50,931 bases of DNA from an uncultured Dialister sp. (GTDB lineage: Bacteria; Bacillota; Negativicutes; Veillonellales; Dialisteraceae): positions 1-50,931 of the forward strand of contig UQRR01000004.1 in the NCBI GenBank assembly GCA_900543455.1, written 5' to 3'. Shown in pieces: positions 39,486 to 48,725 of this stretch (the stretch's first letter is position 1; each line of letters starts with the position of its first letter). Position numbers and translations under genes: made by a program. Under the pieces are notes generated by a model. That model ran no database searches and was not told where the DNA came from. It saw only the letters and a list, made by a program, of their open reading frames with translations.

Positions 39486-42356
39486 TTATTCGCCCATTTC
39501 GGTAAGGACATGTGCGCAGCGAGCGCAGACGCCCGGGTGCTTCGGATCGGCATCCACATCCGCCGAGCGTTTCCAGCAGCGTTCGCACTTGGCGAGCGTG
39601 CAGACAGCGACAGATGCTTTCACCGTGCCTTCTTCATTCGAAGCAGCATTTTCCGGAGCCGCTGCTGTACCGGAAACGATGTGCGTCTGGGACACGAGGA
39701 GGAAGTCTGCGAGTTCTTTTTCCATCGCCTTGACAATGTCATAGGCTTCGCCGTCCGCATAAACGGTGACTTCCGCATCGAGCGGATGACCGATGACCTT
39801 CGCCTGACGGGCTTCTTCGAGTGCCTTCATAGCGACGCTTCTCACAGCGAGGCGCTTCTTCCATTTTTCATCGAGTGCTTTGTCAAGGTATGCTTCATTG
39901 ACCTTCGGCATATCGGACATATGGACAGACCATTCTCTTTCTTCCTTATTAGGAAGAGCCTGCCATACTTCTTCGGAAGTGAAGCAGAGAACCGGAGCGA
40001 CGAGGCGGACCAGCGTAGTCAGGATCTCATACATCGCGGTCTGTGCGCTTCTTCTCAGCTTGGAGTCAGCCTTTTCCGTATAGAGGCGGTCTTTCAGGAT
40101 ATCGAGATAGATCGCAGAGAGATCGACGGTGCAGAAGTTGTGGACAGCGTGGTACATGACATGGAATTCATAGTCATCATAGGCTTTAAGGACTGTTTCC
40201 TTGACCTGTTCCATGCGCAGCAGTGCCCAGCGGTCGAGTTCTTCCATATCTGCGTAAGCGACGGAGTCGGTCTTCGGATCGAAGTCGGACAGATTGCCGA
40301 GCAGGTAGCGGAATGTATTTCTGATCTTTCTGTAGACGTCGCTCATGGACTTCACGATCTTGTCAGACAGACGGACATCGCCCTGGTAGTCGACAGAGGA
40401 GATCCAGAGTCTCATGACATCAGCGCCGTATTTGTTGATGACATCCTGCGGAGCGACGACATTGCCGACGGACTTACTCATCTTTCTGCCTTCGCCGTCC
40501 ATGGTGAAGCCATGGGTGAGGACGGCCTTGTATGGCGCATGGCCATTGACAGCGACAGAAGTCAGAAGAGAGGAGTGGAACCAGCCGCGGTGCTGGTCAG
40601 AGCCTTCGAGATAGAGATCGCACGGATAGGACATATCCTTCCAGGACTCTTCATGCGGATAGCGGAGGACGCCGTTCCATGTGGAGCCGGAGTCGAACCA
40701 TACGTCCATGATGTCTTTTTCTTTATGGAAATGTGTGCCGCCGCAGTGCGGGCATTTGAATCCTTCCGGCAGAAGTTCTTCTGCGGAATGCGCCCACCAT
40801 GCATCGGTGCCCTCTTTTTCGACGATCTCTTCGACCTTCTTCATGGTTTCCGGCGTGATGATCCACTTGCCGCAGTCATCGCAGTAGAAAGCCGGAATCG
40901 GAACGCCCCAAGAGCGCTGGCGGGAGATACACCAGTCCTGACGATCACGGATCATGTTGTAGAGACGGTCATGGCCCCAAGATGGGATGAAACGGGTGTC
41001 ATCGACGGCTTTCAGTGCCTTGTCGCGGAAATCATTGATGGAAGCGAACCACTGATCGGTCGCTCTGTAGATGACCGGCTGCTTGCAGCGCCAGCAGTGC
41101 GCGTACTGATGGTGCAGGGATTTCTTGCCGAGGAGTCTGCCTTCATGCGCGAGGGTAGAGATCACCGGGCCTTCCGCTTCCCAGATGGTCTTACCGACGA
41201 GGAATTCGCCGGCTTCTGCCGTCATGTGGCCTTTTTCATCGACCGGGCAGACGATCGGCTGGTGGAGCTTGCCGGCATTTTCATAGGTCTTGTAGACTTC
41301 GAAGTCGTCGACGCCGTGTCCCGGTGCGGTATGAACGCAGCCGGTGCCGGCATCCAGCGTGACATGGTTGCCTTCCAGAACATAGATGGTGCGGTCGCCG
41401 TAGGTTTCCGGAGCGAAATGAGCCAGCGGGTGTTCGAATTTCGCAAGGTCAAGTTCAGAGCCCAGCATTTCACGGCCGACAAATTCATAGTCTTCGACTT
41501 TGCAGTCGGAAAGGGACGCCGGAGCGAGCTCCTTATTCATGAGATAGTATTCATCAGCAGCCTTGTTGTGTACCCAGACATAGGTGAATTTCGGATTCAC
41601 GCTGATGTAGCAGGAAGCCGGGATGGTCCACGGGGTGGTGGTCCAGATGACGGCAAAGACCTTGCTCGGATCTACGCCTTCCGGCTGGAGGCCATGGACG
41701 TCGATCATCGGGTATTTGACATAGATGGACGGAGACTTTCTGTCCTTGTATTCGATCTCTGCTTCGGCCAGTGCCGTCTCGCAGTGGGTGCACCAGTAAA
41801 CGGCCTTCTTGCCCTTGTAGATGTAGCCCTTGTTCGCCATTTCGCCGAAAACTTCCAGTTCCTTCGCTTCCAGATGCGGGTCGAAGGTGACATAGCGATG
41901 TGCGAAATCACCGACAACGCCCATACGGATGAAGTCTTCTTTCTGGATTTCGATCCATTTTTTCGCATAGGCCAGACACTTCTTGCGGAGTTCCAGCGGG
42001 GTCATGTTCGCGCGATCTTCGCCGGAGTCCTTGAGTACGGCGTATTCGATCGGCAGGCCATGGGTATCCCAGCCCGGTACATAGATGGCTTCATTACCAG
42101 CCATGTGGTGGTATCTGACGATGATATCCTTCAGTGTCTTATTCAGCGCATGACCGATGTGGATCTTGCCGTTTGCATAAGGCGGGCCATCGTGCAGTAC
42201 GAAGGTCGGTGCGCCTTCCTTTTTTCTCTTTTCGATTCTCTTTTCATACAAATGATTCTGCTGCCAGAATTCTACGAAGCCCGGTTCCTTTTTCGGAAGG
42301 TTGCCGCGCATCGGGAATTCAGTTTCCGGTAAGTGCAGGGTCTTGCTGTAGTCCAT
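39486..42356 (-). CDS. ileS: Isoleucyl-tRNA synthetase
   Basis: Charges tRNA-Ile with isoleucine. The 956 residues match the bacterial enzyme: HIGH motif in YANGKIHIGHALNKTLKDII, editing domain with WTTTPWTIPAS and GHGVDDFEVYKTY, KMSKS in GRKMSKSVGNVV, and the C-terminal zinc finger CERCWKRSA...CARCAHVL. The ATG at 42356 has AGGAGG upstream; nine extra open codons lie inside the leader. Expression is controlled by the T-box leader upstream. Confidence 0.97.
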   Translation of the reverse strand: MDYSKTLHLPETEFPMRGNLPKKEPGFVEFWQQNHLYEKRIEKRKKEGAPTFVLHDGPPYANGKIHIGHALNKTLKDIIVRYHHMAGNEAIYVPGWDTHGLPIEYAVLKDSGEDRANMTPLELRKKCLAYAKKWIEIQKEDFIRMGVVGDFAHRYVTFDPHLEAKELEVFGEMANKGYIYKGKKAVYWCTHCETALAEAEIEYKDRKSPSIYVKYPMIDVHGLQPEGVDPSKVFAVIWTTTPWTIPASCYISVNPKFTYVWVHNKAADEYYLMNKELAPASLSDCKVEDYEFVGREMLGSELDLAKFEHPLAHFAPETYGDRTIYVLEGNHVTLDAGTGCVHTAPGHGVDDFEVYKTYENAGKLHQPIVCPVDEKGHMTAEAGEFLVGKTIWEAEGPVISTLAHEGRLLGKKSLHHQYAHCWRCKQPVIYRATDQWFASINDFRDKALKAVDDTRFIPSWGHDRLYNMIRDRQDWCISRQRSWGVPIPAFYCDDCGKWIITPETMKKVEEIVEKEGTDAWWAHSAEELLPEGFKCPHCGGTHFHKEKDIMDVWFDSGSTWNGVLRYPHEESWKDMSYPCDLYLEGSDQHRGWFHSSLLTSVAVNGHAPYKAVLTHGFTMDGEGRKMSKSVGNVVAPQDVINKYGADVMRLWISSVDYQGDVRLSDKIVKSMSDVYRKIRNTFRYLLGNLSDFDPKTDSVAYADMEELDRWALLRMEQVKETVLKAYDDYEFHVMYHAVHNFCTVDLSAIYLDILKDRLYTEKADSKLRRSAQTAMYEILTTLVRLVAPVLCFTSEEVWQALPNKEEREWSVHMSDMPKVNEAYLDKALDEKWKKRLAVRSVAMKALEEARQAKVIGHPLDAEVTVYADGEAYDIVKAMEKELADFLLVSQTHIVSGTAAAPENAASNEEGTVKASVAVCTLAKCERCWKRSADVDADPKHPGVCARCAHVLTEMGE

Positions 42357-42393
42357 GACGAATTTCCTCCTGGGGTCATACAAATGACCGAAA

Positions 42394-42612
42394 TAAAAAA
42401 TTCCCGCCCGATAAGGGGCGAGAATTGATTTCCCGTGGTACCACCCTCATGACCTTATGGCCACTCGGTACAATTAACGATGTCCCGTCGGGGCTTTTCT
42501 TCCCCGCAGCTCTGAAGTGATCCATCCGCAGCCTCAACGCTCTCCTCCCACCATCGAAAAGCTCTCTGTGCATGAGGTCCATGCGAAACGTCTTCATCCT
42601 TGCCTTTACATA
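42394..42612 (-). promoter_or_regulatory. T-box leader of ileS (isoleucine)
   Basis: A tRNA-sensing leader. On the minus strand the T-box sequence AGGGTGGTACCACGG lies at 42433-42447, followed by the terminator AATTCTCGCCC/CGGGCGGGAATT and T6 (42395-42426). The stem I region carries AGAGAG and the specifier context GGATCACTTCAGAGC, with ATC (isoleucine) at 42519-42521. Uncharged tRNA-Ile would stabilise the antiterminator and allow ileS transcription. Confidence 0.93.
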
Positions 42613-42621
42613 ACTTTTGTT

Positions 42622-42650
42622 ATTATAGGCTGATTGGAAAGGCAAGTCAA
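42622..42650 (-). promoter_or_regulatory. Promoter of the ileS T-box transcript
   Basis: Minus-strand TTGACT (42645-42650) and TATAAT (42622-42627) with an exact 17-base spacer. Confidence 0.85.
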
Positions 42651-42654
42651 GAGG

Positions 42655-43000
42655 GAGTTTGAGGGTTCAGGGTTCAGAGTTAGCCCGTGGGGCGGGCTGC
42701 CCTTTGATTGTGGATGAAAGCTCTGCTCGAATGAGGAATGAGAAGTGAGAAGTGAGAAGTGAGGAGTGAGGAGTGAGGAGTGAAGGTGGCGGCTTCGCCG
42801 CAAATATATAGGCGATGCCCGAAGGCCTGTGGATGACAGGCTTCCCGTTTGGTGTTTCCACGCATCGACCACTGAGCCGCGAATGACAAAGATTTCTCGT
42901 TTCGCTCGAAATGACGATACGAGAGTCTCCTAGTCACCAGTCACTAGTCACTTGAAGCTCCTCATCCCTGCTTTCAACCGTGAACCCATCAACCTCACCC
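42655..43000. repeat. Modular repeat mosaic upstream of ileS
   Basis: Contains GGGTTCA heptamers (42662-42680), AGCCCGTGGGGCGGGCTGCCC (42682-42702), a GATTGTGGATGAAAGCTCTGCTC stretch (42706-42728), a long GTGAGAA/GTGAGGA heptamer array (42730-42782), the hairpin GGTGGCGGCTTCGCCGC (42786-42802), GCGATGCCCGAAGGCCTG (42812-42830), a TTTCGCTCGAAATGACG fragment (42900-42916) and AGTCACC heptamers (42932-42952). The following 43001-43164 is mostly unique and shows no recognised gene. Confidence 0.85.
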
Positions 43001-43164
43001 CCGAACCTTTTCACACGAAGAATGAAATCTTCACACGCCGTCCCCTCACCCACGGATGATTCGCTCGGCGGTGATGGATGCGGCGGCGCGCCCACGGAGA
43101 AATCTCGCGGCGAAGAACGCCGCCGATTTCTTCCTTATGAAGCTCATCTACATGCGGAGCCGGC

Positions 43165-44538
43165 TCATTCTTTCGGATCAGCTGGTGGATCGGCTTTAGG
43201 AGCTTCTTCAGATGTTCCAGGATTTTCACCGGGATTTCCTTCTTTCTTGGCTTCTGCCTGCTTCTGTGCGGCGCGTTCTTCGATCTTGGCCTTGTATTCA
43301 CTGGCAGTCTGCTTGAAGCTTTCTTTTGCTTCTGCGGCTCTCGCCTGAGCGGCTTCTTTGTATTCTGCCGCCTGTGTTTTGACTTTTTCAGAAAATTCCT
43401 GGGCAGAGGCTTTGGCGGTTTCCGCCTGTTCTTCCGCCTGCTTTCTGAATTCTTCGGCCTGCACCTTCAGCTTGTTCGCCTGGATCTTCGCTTCCTGCAT
43501 CTGGACGCGTGCCTGCGCTTTCAGCTTTTCCGACTTGAGCTTCATCTGCTGGGACTGGACTTCAGACTGACGCTTCATTTCTTCCCGCTTCTGCTGAAGC
43601 ACTTCCATCTGGTCTTTGGCCTGCGCTTTCATGGTCTCCGCCTTCTTCGCCGCATCCTTCTTGAATTCTCTCGACTTGATGCGCGCGATGGCCTGCAGAT
43701 CCTTCGCCGCTTTTTCCGCCGTTTCCTGAGCGATTTCCGAAGCGCCGAGGGCCGTGTACTTCGCCTTCTCGATCTGTTCATCGGTCACGCCGACTTTTTT
43801 CAGGGCAGAGAGGAATTTATCTCCGAGCACCGTCACGGACTCCGAAAGCTGATCCGCCAGTTCATTCATCTTGGCGTGCGCCTTTTCCGGGTACACTTCC
43901 TCCCAGTTCTTTTTCAGCTCTTTGGTGAAATCCTTCTTCTCATCCCCGAGAGGTTCGTCCTTCTTCGGATTGTCTTCCAGCTCCTTCTCTTCGGATGCTG
44001 CCGCCGCCTTTTCTTCCTCAAAGACAGCGCGATACGGGCGGGTATCGTCCGGCATGCCGTCCTTGATCCAGCGCTGCGCCGCCTTGCCGACGCCATAGGT
44101 CACCGTGACGCCGATCGGGATCTGCATGATGGAAATCGGGATCAGTGTCGCAAGCGTCGTACCGATGACCGTCCCGCCAAGCGAACCGATGAAGGAGAGA
44201 ATCGCAGTCTGGTTCACTTCGACATCATACACCTTCGCGACCTTCGCGATCATGTAGACTTCATTGGCGACCAGAGCGACCGTCCCGAGGACAGGAGCCG
44301 CCACGATCACACCGGCGCGTCCTGCCGCCCAGCGGATGAGGCTCTCGGCTTCTTCATCGCGGTTATCAATGATATGGATCTCTACATCCGCTTCCGGAGA
44401 GTCGACATGGGCTTCTTTCTTTGCGCGGGCGACAGCCGGCACTTCAGCAGCTTTCTTCTCTGCCGGCAGCTGCGCCTCCTTCACCACGGGAGCGCTTTCC
44501 GCACGGACAACTGGTGTCTTTTCCATTTCTTCACTCAT
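43165..44538 (-). CDS. DUF697-type membrane protein with long coiled coil
   Basis: A 457-residue protein. An acidic N-terminal region (1 to about 65) is followed by a hydrophobic DUF697-like domain (about 66-155: IVAAPVLGTVALVANEVYMI, AILSFIGSLGGTVIGTTLAT) with two or three membrane segments. A charged, alanine-, lysine- and glutamate-rich coiled coil of about 220 residues follows (about 215-435), with KLKAQARVQMQEAKIQANKL-type heptads, and a proline-rich tail. DUF697 occurs in GTPase-linked YcjF-like proteins, but no GTPase is nearby. A membrane-tethered structural or scaffold role is a guess. Confidence 0.75.
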   Translation of the reverse strand: MSEEMEKTPVVRAESAPVVKEAQLPAEKKAAEVPAVARAKKEAHVDSPEADVEIHIIDNRDEEAESLIRWAAGRAGVIVAAPVLGTVALVANEVYMIAKVAKVYDVEVNQTAILSFIGSLGGTVIGTTLATLIPISIMQIPIGVTVTYGVGKAAQRWIKDGMPDDTRPYRAVFEEEKAAAASEEKELEDNPKKDEPLGDEKKDFTKELKKNWEEVYPEKAHAKMNELADQLSESVTVLGDKFLSALKKVGVTDEQIEKAKYTALGASEIAQETAEKAAKDLQAIARIKSREFKKDAAKKAETMKAQAKDQMEVLQQKREEMKRQSEVQSQQMKLKSEKLKAQARVQMQEAKIQANKLKVQAEEFRKQAEEQAETAKASAQEFSEKVKTQAAEYKEAAQARAAEAKESFKQTASEYKAKIEERAAQKQAEAKKEGNPGENPGTSEEAPKADPPADPKE

Positions 44539-44603
44539 AAGTCCCTCCTTCTCCGGCCTTCCCGGATTTTCAGGTTATAATTTACAAGGATCTGGCTGCC
44601 TTT

Positions 44604-44609
44604 ATTATA
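44604..44609 (-). promoter_or_regulatory. Possible -10 for the DUF697 gene
   Basis: Minus-strand TATAAT 66 bases upstream of the start codon. No convincing -35. Confidence 0.35.
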
Positions 44610-44624
44610 ACGTATTTCTCTGGG

Positions 44625-44901
44625 AGTGGGTAGTAGGAAGGTTCGGGGTTAGCCCTTGGGCGGGGCGTCCTTTGATGGTGGATGAAAGCCTCGATTGAAT
44701 GAGAAATTAGAAATTAGAAATGAGAAATGGTGGTGCAGCGCATAAAAATATGGAAGCGCCGCGGAGGTTTGAAACTATCGGTTTTCTCGTATCGCAAACC
44801 TAATCCCTAGCCACTAATCCCTAGCTACCAGTCACAAGTCACCAGTCCCCAGTCACCAGCCACTAGCCACTAGTCCCCAGTCACTAGTCACTAGCCACTT
44901 G
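44625..44901. repeat. Modular repeat mosaic
   Basis: Contains AGCCCTTGGGCGGGGCGTCC (44651-44670), GAAATTAGAAATTAGAAATGAG heptamers (44700-44728), a GCAGCGC...GCGCCGCGG palindrome (44730-44765), GGTTTGAAACTATCGGTTTTCTCGTATCG (44766-44794) shared with 46050-46080, and a long AATCCCT/AGTCACC/AGTCACT array (44800-44901). The array supplies the SDR stop codon. Confidence 0.88.
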
Positions 44902-45636
44902 TCACCAGTCTGTCAGTCCCCCATCGACAGGGATCACCGCTCCTGTCATGAAGGAAGATTTCTCGGAAATCAGAAAGGCGATCACTTCGCCCACCTCAGA
45001 TGCCTTCGCGATGCGGCCCAAGGGGTACCACTCTGCCATTTCCTCTCGGCTGCCGCCGTAGGCTGCGAGCTGCCTTTCCAGCAGCGGCGTATCGACATCT
45101 CCCGGGCAGACGACATTCGCACGGATCTCATCGACAGCAAGCTCTAAGGCAAGCGAACGTGTGAACGCGGTGAGCGCCCCTTTGGTCGCGCTGTAGAGGC
45201 TGCACTGCACATTTCCTTCAAGCGCAGCATCCGAAGCCACGGAGACAATGCTCCCCTTGGCGCCGCGCATCTTCGGTATCACGGAACGAGCGAGCTTCAT
45301 CGCGCCGAATACATTCACGGCAAACATCGCTTCCATATCCGCGTCTGTCGTATTATCCAAAAGCCCTTCTGCATAGATACCGGCAGAAATGACAAGCCCG
45401 CGAATCTTTCCCCGCATGGCTGCTTCTTGGGCTGCGCGCTCACAGTCCTCCGTCTTCGTCACGTCGCAGCGGATGAAATGACTGCCCGCTGCCTGTTTCT
45501 CTGCAAGCTGTCCCCTTTCCTCATCGCGGCCGAGGAGAATCGGCTCATAGCCTTCCCGAGAAAGGATCTTCGCCGCCGCGAGGCCGATGCCTGACGTGCC
45601 GCCGGAAATGAGGACGAGATTTCGTGTATCTGACAT
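44902..45636 (-). CDS. SDR-family oxidoreductase
   Basis: A classical short-chain dehydrogenase/reductase of 244 residues. It has the nucleotide-binding motif SGGTSGIGLAAAKIL, the NAG-equivalent region LVISAGIYAEG, the catalytic serine segment GSIVSVASDAA, YSATKGALTAFTRSLALELA (Tyr and Lys of YxxxK) and the end GAVIPVDGGLTDW. The final T-D-W and TGA are heptamer sequence. The start at 45636 has AGGAG nine bases upstream. It resembles 3-oxoacyl-ACP reductase-type enzymes, but the substrate cannot be told; no fatty-acid genes are adjacent. Confidence 0.88.
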   Translation of the reverse strand: MSDTRNLVLISGGTSGIGLAAAKILSREGYEPILLGRDEERGQLAEKQAAGSHFIRCDVTKTEDCERAAQEAAMRGKIRGLVISAGIYAEGLLDNTTDADMEAMFAVNVFGAMKLARSVIPKMRGAKGSIVSVASDAALEGNVQCSLYSATKGALTAFTRSLALELAVDEIRANVVCPGDVDTPLLERQLAAYGGSREEMAEWYPLGRIAKASEVGEVIAFLISEKSSFMTGAVIPVDGGLTDW

Positions 45637-45755
45637 GGGTAGGTTGCTCCTTTGCATAGAAAATAGTTTTGGTGTTCAACGGGGAAGGTGGGGAAGTGAC
45701 GGCTTTTTTGAGGGGTCGAAACCCGAAGGCCTGCGGATAGCAGGTTTCCCATTTT

Positions 45756-45919
45756 AGGGAAACACTGATTAAATCGTTGTCAGATTTCATTCTTGGATTT
45801 TTAGACAGAGCAAGGAATCATCTGACGCGAATAGCGAGCTATGTAAGGAAGATGATGACGAAGCTATGTATAAAAATCCATATGAAATCTGACTCTGCGA
45901 TTTAATCAGCGCTTCCCCA
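45756..45919 (+). repeat. MITE family 1, full copy E (reference copy)
   Basis: About 164 bases. The left end GGGAAACACTGATTAAATCG and the right end CGATTTAATCAGCGCTTCCC are inverted, and the similarity extends inward to about 45 bases per side (TCAGATTTCAT...ATGAAATCTGA). The centre holds ACGCGAATAGCGAGCTATG. No reading frame of note. It lies between feoB and the SDR gene. Confidence 0.9.
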
Positions 45920-46155
45920 GATTCAGGGTTAGACCACGGGGCGCGCCGTCCTTTGATTACATGCGAAAGAGGTTCAGCGGGGGAGCAGGTTCAAAGGGTT
46001 CAAAGGGTCCAAAGGGGGTGGTGCGGCGCATAAAAAATAGAAGCGCCGCGGAGGTTTGAAACTAGCGGTTTTCTCGTATCGCAAACCTAATCTCTAGCCA
46101 CTAATCCCTAGCTACCAGTCACTAGTCACCAGCCACCAGTCACTAGCTACCACCT
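45920..46155. repeat. Modular repeat mosaic next to feoB
   Basis: Contains TTCAGGGTTAG (45921-45931), a GGGGCGCGCCGTCC module (45938-45951), GGTTCA/GGGTTCAAAG repeats (45970-46010), the GCGGCGC palindrome (46022-46050), GGTTTGAAACTAGCGG (46052-46067), and AATCTCT/AGTCACT/AGCCACC heptamers (46088-46152) that reach the feoB stop. Confidence 0.88.
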
Positions 46156-48300
46156 TTACGCTTTCGCAGCAGCGCCTGCGGAGATTTCTTTCTCCTTCGG
46201 AGCCGGGCGGCAGATGAAGTAGAGAGCAAGGAGGCAGAGGACGATAGCGATGCCCTGAGAGAGGCCGAAGGCAGCGCCGTAGAAGAGCCAGCTGCCCAGA
46301 TTATAGGCTACGAAAGCCATGCCATAGCCGAGCACGACCTGGAAGCCGATGGCGATAGCCGCCCATTTGCGGTCGCTCATTTCTCTGGCAATGGTCGCGA
46401 TCGCGACGACGCATGGCGGGTCAAAGAGGTTCAGGATCATGTAGGAGAAGGCAGCGATCGGGGTGAACATATTCGCAATGCCAGCCATGATCTCTTCGTC
46501 TTCGGCTTCTGCTGCGACACCATTCAGGACAGCCAGGGTACTCATGGCATTTTCCTTCGCCATTTCTGCGGAGATGACAGCGACAGCGCCCTTCCAGTCG
46601 CCGAGGCCGAGAGGAGCAAAGATCCAGGAGATCGCATGACCGAAGGCAGCCATCATGGAGTCTTCGATATCTTCGACCATTTCAAGGCTCGCATTGAATG
46701 CGGAGAAGAACCAGATGACGACGCAGACCGCAAAGATGATGGTGCCGGCTTTGATGATGAAGCCGCGCGCTCTTTCCCACATATGGATGAGGACACCCTT
46801 CATGGACGGGAAGTGGTAAGCCGGAAGCTCCATGACGAAGGGAGCCGGATCCCCCGCAAAAGCGCCTGTCTTTTTGAGAGCGATGCCTGCGAGGATGATG
46901 ACCGCGATACCGAGGAAGTACATGGCGGGCGCCATGAAGATGGAGTCTGGGAAGAATACGGAAGTGATCATGGAAATGATGACCGCCTTTGCCGAGCATG
47001 GGATGAAGGTGCAGAGCATGATGGTCATACGGCGGTCACGCACGTCTTCGATGGTGCGGGTCGCCATGACAGCCGGTACACCGCAGCCGCTGCCGACAAG
47101 GATCGGGATGAAGGACTTGCCGGAGAGACCGAATTTACGGAAAATGCGGTCCATGATGAAGGCCACACGCGCCATGTAGCCGGAGTCTTCCAGAAGGGAG
47201 AGGAAGAAGAAAATGAGGAGGATCTGCGGCACAAAGCCGAGAACGGTGCCGACACCGCCGATGATGCCGTCTACGACGAGGCTAGACATCCAGTCCGGCG
47301 CTTCGATGGACTCCATGAAGCCAGTCGCTGCGTCATTCACGATCTCCCCGAAGAAGGTATCATTCACCCAGTCTGTCGCCCAGCCGCCGACGGTGGTGAC
47401 AGAGATGAAATAGACAAGCGTCATGATGAGGAAAAAGATCGGAAGCGCAAGGATGCGGTTCGTGACGATATGGTCGATCTTATCCGAGGTCGTCATGGAG
47501 ACGCCCTGTTTCTTTTTCTTCATGACACTGTCTATGATCTTGGAAATGTAGGCATAGCGCTGGTTGATGATGATGGACTCGGCATCATCATCGAGCTCGT
47601 CTTCGCAGTCCTTGATATGGCCTTCCAGATGAGACATCATCTTCGGATCCAGCTGCAGAGCTCCCGTCGCATCCTGGTCTCTTTCGAATACTTTGATAGC
47701 GTACCAGCGAACGAACTGGTTTTCGACTTTATCGGAGATCGATTCTTCGATGTGTGCGATGGCATGCTCGACGCTGCCGGTGAAGACAGACGGCAGGCGA
47801 AGCGGTTTCTTATTCATAGCGAGTTCCATCGCCTTTTCAGCCGCTTCCCGGCAGCCCTTGCCCTGCAGCGCAGAAATCTCTACGACCGGGCAGCCCAGCT
47901 CGGAGGAGAGTTTGTCGAAATCAATGATGTCGCCATTCTTTTTGACAAGGTCCATCATATTGATGGCCACGATCATCGGCAGACCGATCTCCACGAGCTG
48001 TGTCGTAAGGTAGAGGTTACGTTCCAGATTCGTGCCATCGATGATATTCAGGATGACGTCCGGCTGTTCGTTCACCAGATAGTTTCTGGCGACTTTTTCT
48101 TCGAGCGTGTATGGAGAAAGGGAATAGATCCCCGGCAGATCCTGGATGATGACGTCCTTGTGTCCCTTGAGGATGCCGTCTTTCTTTTCGACTGTGACAC
48201 CGGGCCAGTTCCCTACGTACTGGGAGCTGCCGGTCAGTTCATTGAATAATGTCGTCTTCCCGCAGTTCGGGTTGCCCGCCAGGGCGATTCGTATAGACAT
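46156..48300 (-). CDS. feoB: Ferrous iron transporter FeoB
   Basis: The inner-membrane Fe(II) importer with a cytoplasmic GTPase. The 714 residues start with the G domain (G1 GNPNCGKTTLFN, G3 DLPGIYSLS, G4 NMMD), a GDI region (about 170-260), and a transmembrane part with two Gate motifs (GSGCGVPAVMATRTIEDV; CSAKAVIISMI). Cysteines in GSGCGVP and IPCSAK are those typical of the family. The start codon ATG at 48300 lies after AAGGAGAAC. It is the distal gene of the feo group but is separated from feoA by 425 bases of repeats. Confidence 0.96.
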   Translation of the reverse strand: MSIRIALAGNPNCGKTTLFNELTGSSQYVGNWPGVTVEKKDGILKGHKDVIIQDLPGIYSLSPYTLEEKVARNYLVNEQPDVILNIIDGTNLERNLYLTTQLVEIGLPMIVAINMMDLVKKNGDIIDFDKLSSELGCPVVEISALQGKGCREAAEKAMELAMNKKPLRLPSVFTGSVEHAIAHIEESISDKVENQFVRWYAIKVFERDQDATGALQLDPKMMSHLEGHIKDCEDELDDDAESIIINQRYAYISKIIDSVMKKKKQGVSMTTSDKIDHIVTNRILALPIFFLIMTLVYFISVTTVGGWATDWVNDTFFGEIVNDAATGFMESIEAPDWMSSLVVDGIIGGVGTVLGFVPQILLIFFFLSLLEDSGYMARVAFIMDRIFRKFGLSGKSFIPILVGSGCGVPAVMATRTIEDVRDRRMTIMLCTFIPCSAKAVIISMITSVFFPDSIFMAPAMYFLGIAVIILAGIALKKTGAFAGDPAPFVMELPAYHFPSMKGVLIHMWERARGFIIKAGTIIFAVCVVIWFFSAFNASLEMVEDIEDSMMAAFGHAISWIFAPLGLGDWKGAVAVISAEMAKENAMSTLAVLNGVAAEAEDEEIMAGIANMFTPIAAFSYMILNLFDPPCVVAIATIAREMSDRKWAAIAIGFQVVLGYGMAFVAYNLGSWLFYGAAFGLSQGIAIVLCLLALYFICRPAPKEKEISAGAAAKA

Positions 48301-48334
48301 GTTTTTGTGTTCTCCTTCTTTGGTATTTGATTTA

Positions 48335-48720
48335 GGGATTGGGGTTGCTGGGTTCAGGATTCAGGGGCAGGCCCAAGCCAACCTCCGCCCCTTCGGGGCA
48401 CCTCCTTCCAAAGGAAGGAGGGAGAATGCAAAGTACGGGAACGCCTTGCATTTTAAAAGCAGGGATGAGTGGCTAGGGATTAGAAACCTCGAGTGATGAC
48501 TTGCAACTTGAATACTATTTGGGGGCATCGCCCCGTTTCGTCATCCTGAGCGACGAGAAACGTCGTATGTGAGATAATGAATGCCAGAACAGCTGCGACC
48601 TGAGTCGAAGGATCGCGGCGAAGCCGCCACCTTCATTCCTAATTCCTCATTCCTAATTCCTCATTTGAGCAAATCTTTCATTCAGGGTCAAAGGGCGATC
48701 CGTCCCACGAGCTACCCCTG
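48335..48720. repeat. Modular repeat mosaic between feoA and feoB
   Basis: Contains a GGTTCAGGATTCAGG heptamer pair (about 48351-48365), a unique palindrome CTCCTTCCAAAGGAAGGAG (48402-48420), GTGGCTAGGGATTAG (48470-48484), a CGTCATCCTGAGCGACGAG...GTCGAAGGATC element (48539-48616), GCGGCGAAGCCGCC (48617-48630), AATTCCT heptamers (48638-48662) and a CCACGAGCTACCCC end. Confidence 0.82.
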
Positions 48721-48725
48721 AGTCC

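Noticed and set aside
43011..43301. A 96-codon minus-strand frame rich in R, H and K that overlaps the end of the DUF697 gene.
   Set aside because: No ribosome site, biased composition from repeat-rich DNA, and most of it is out of frame within the real gene.
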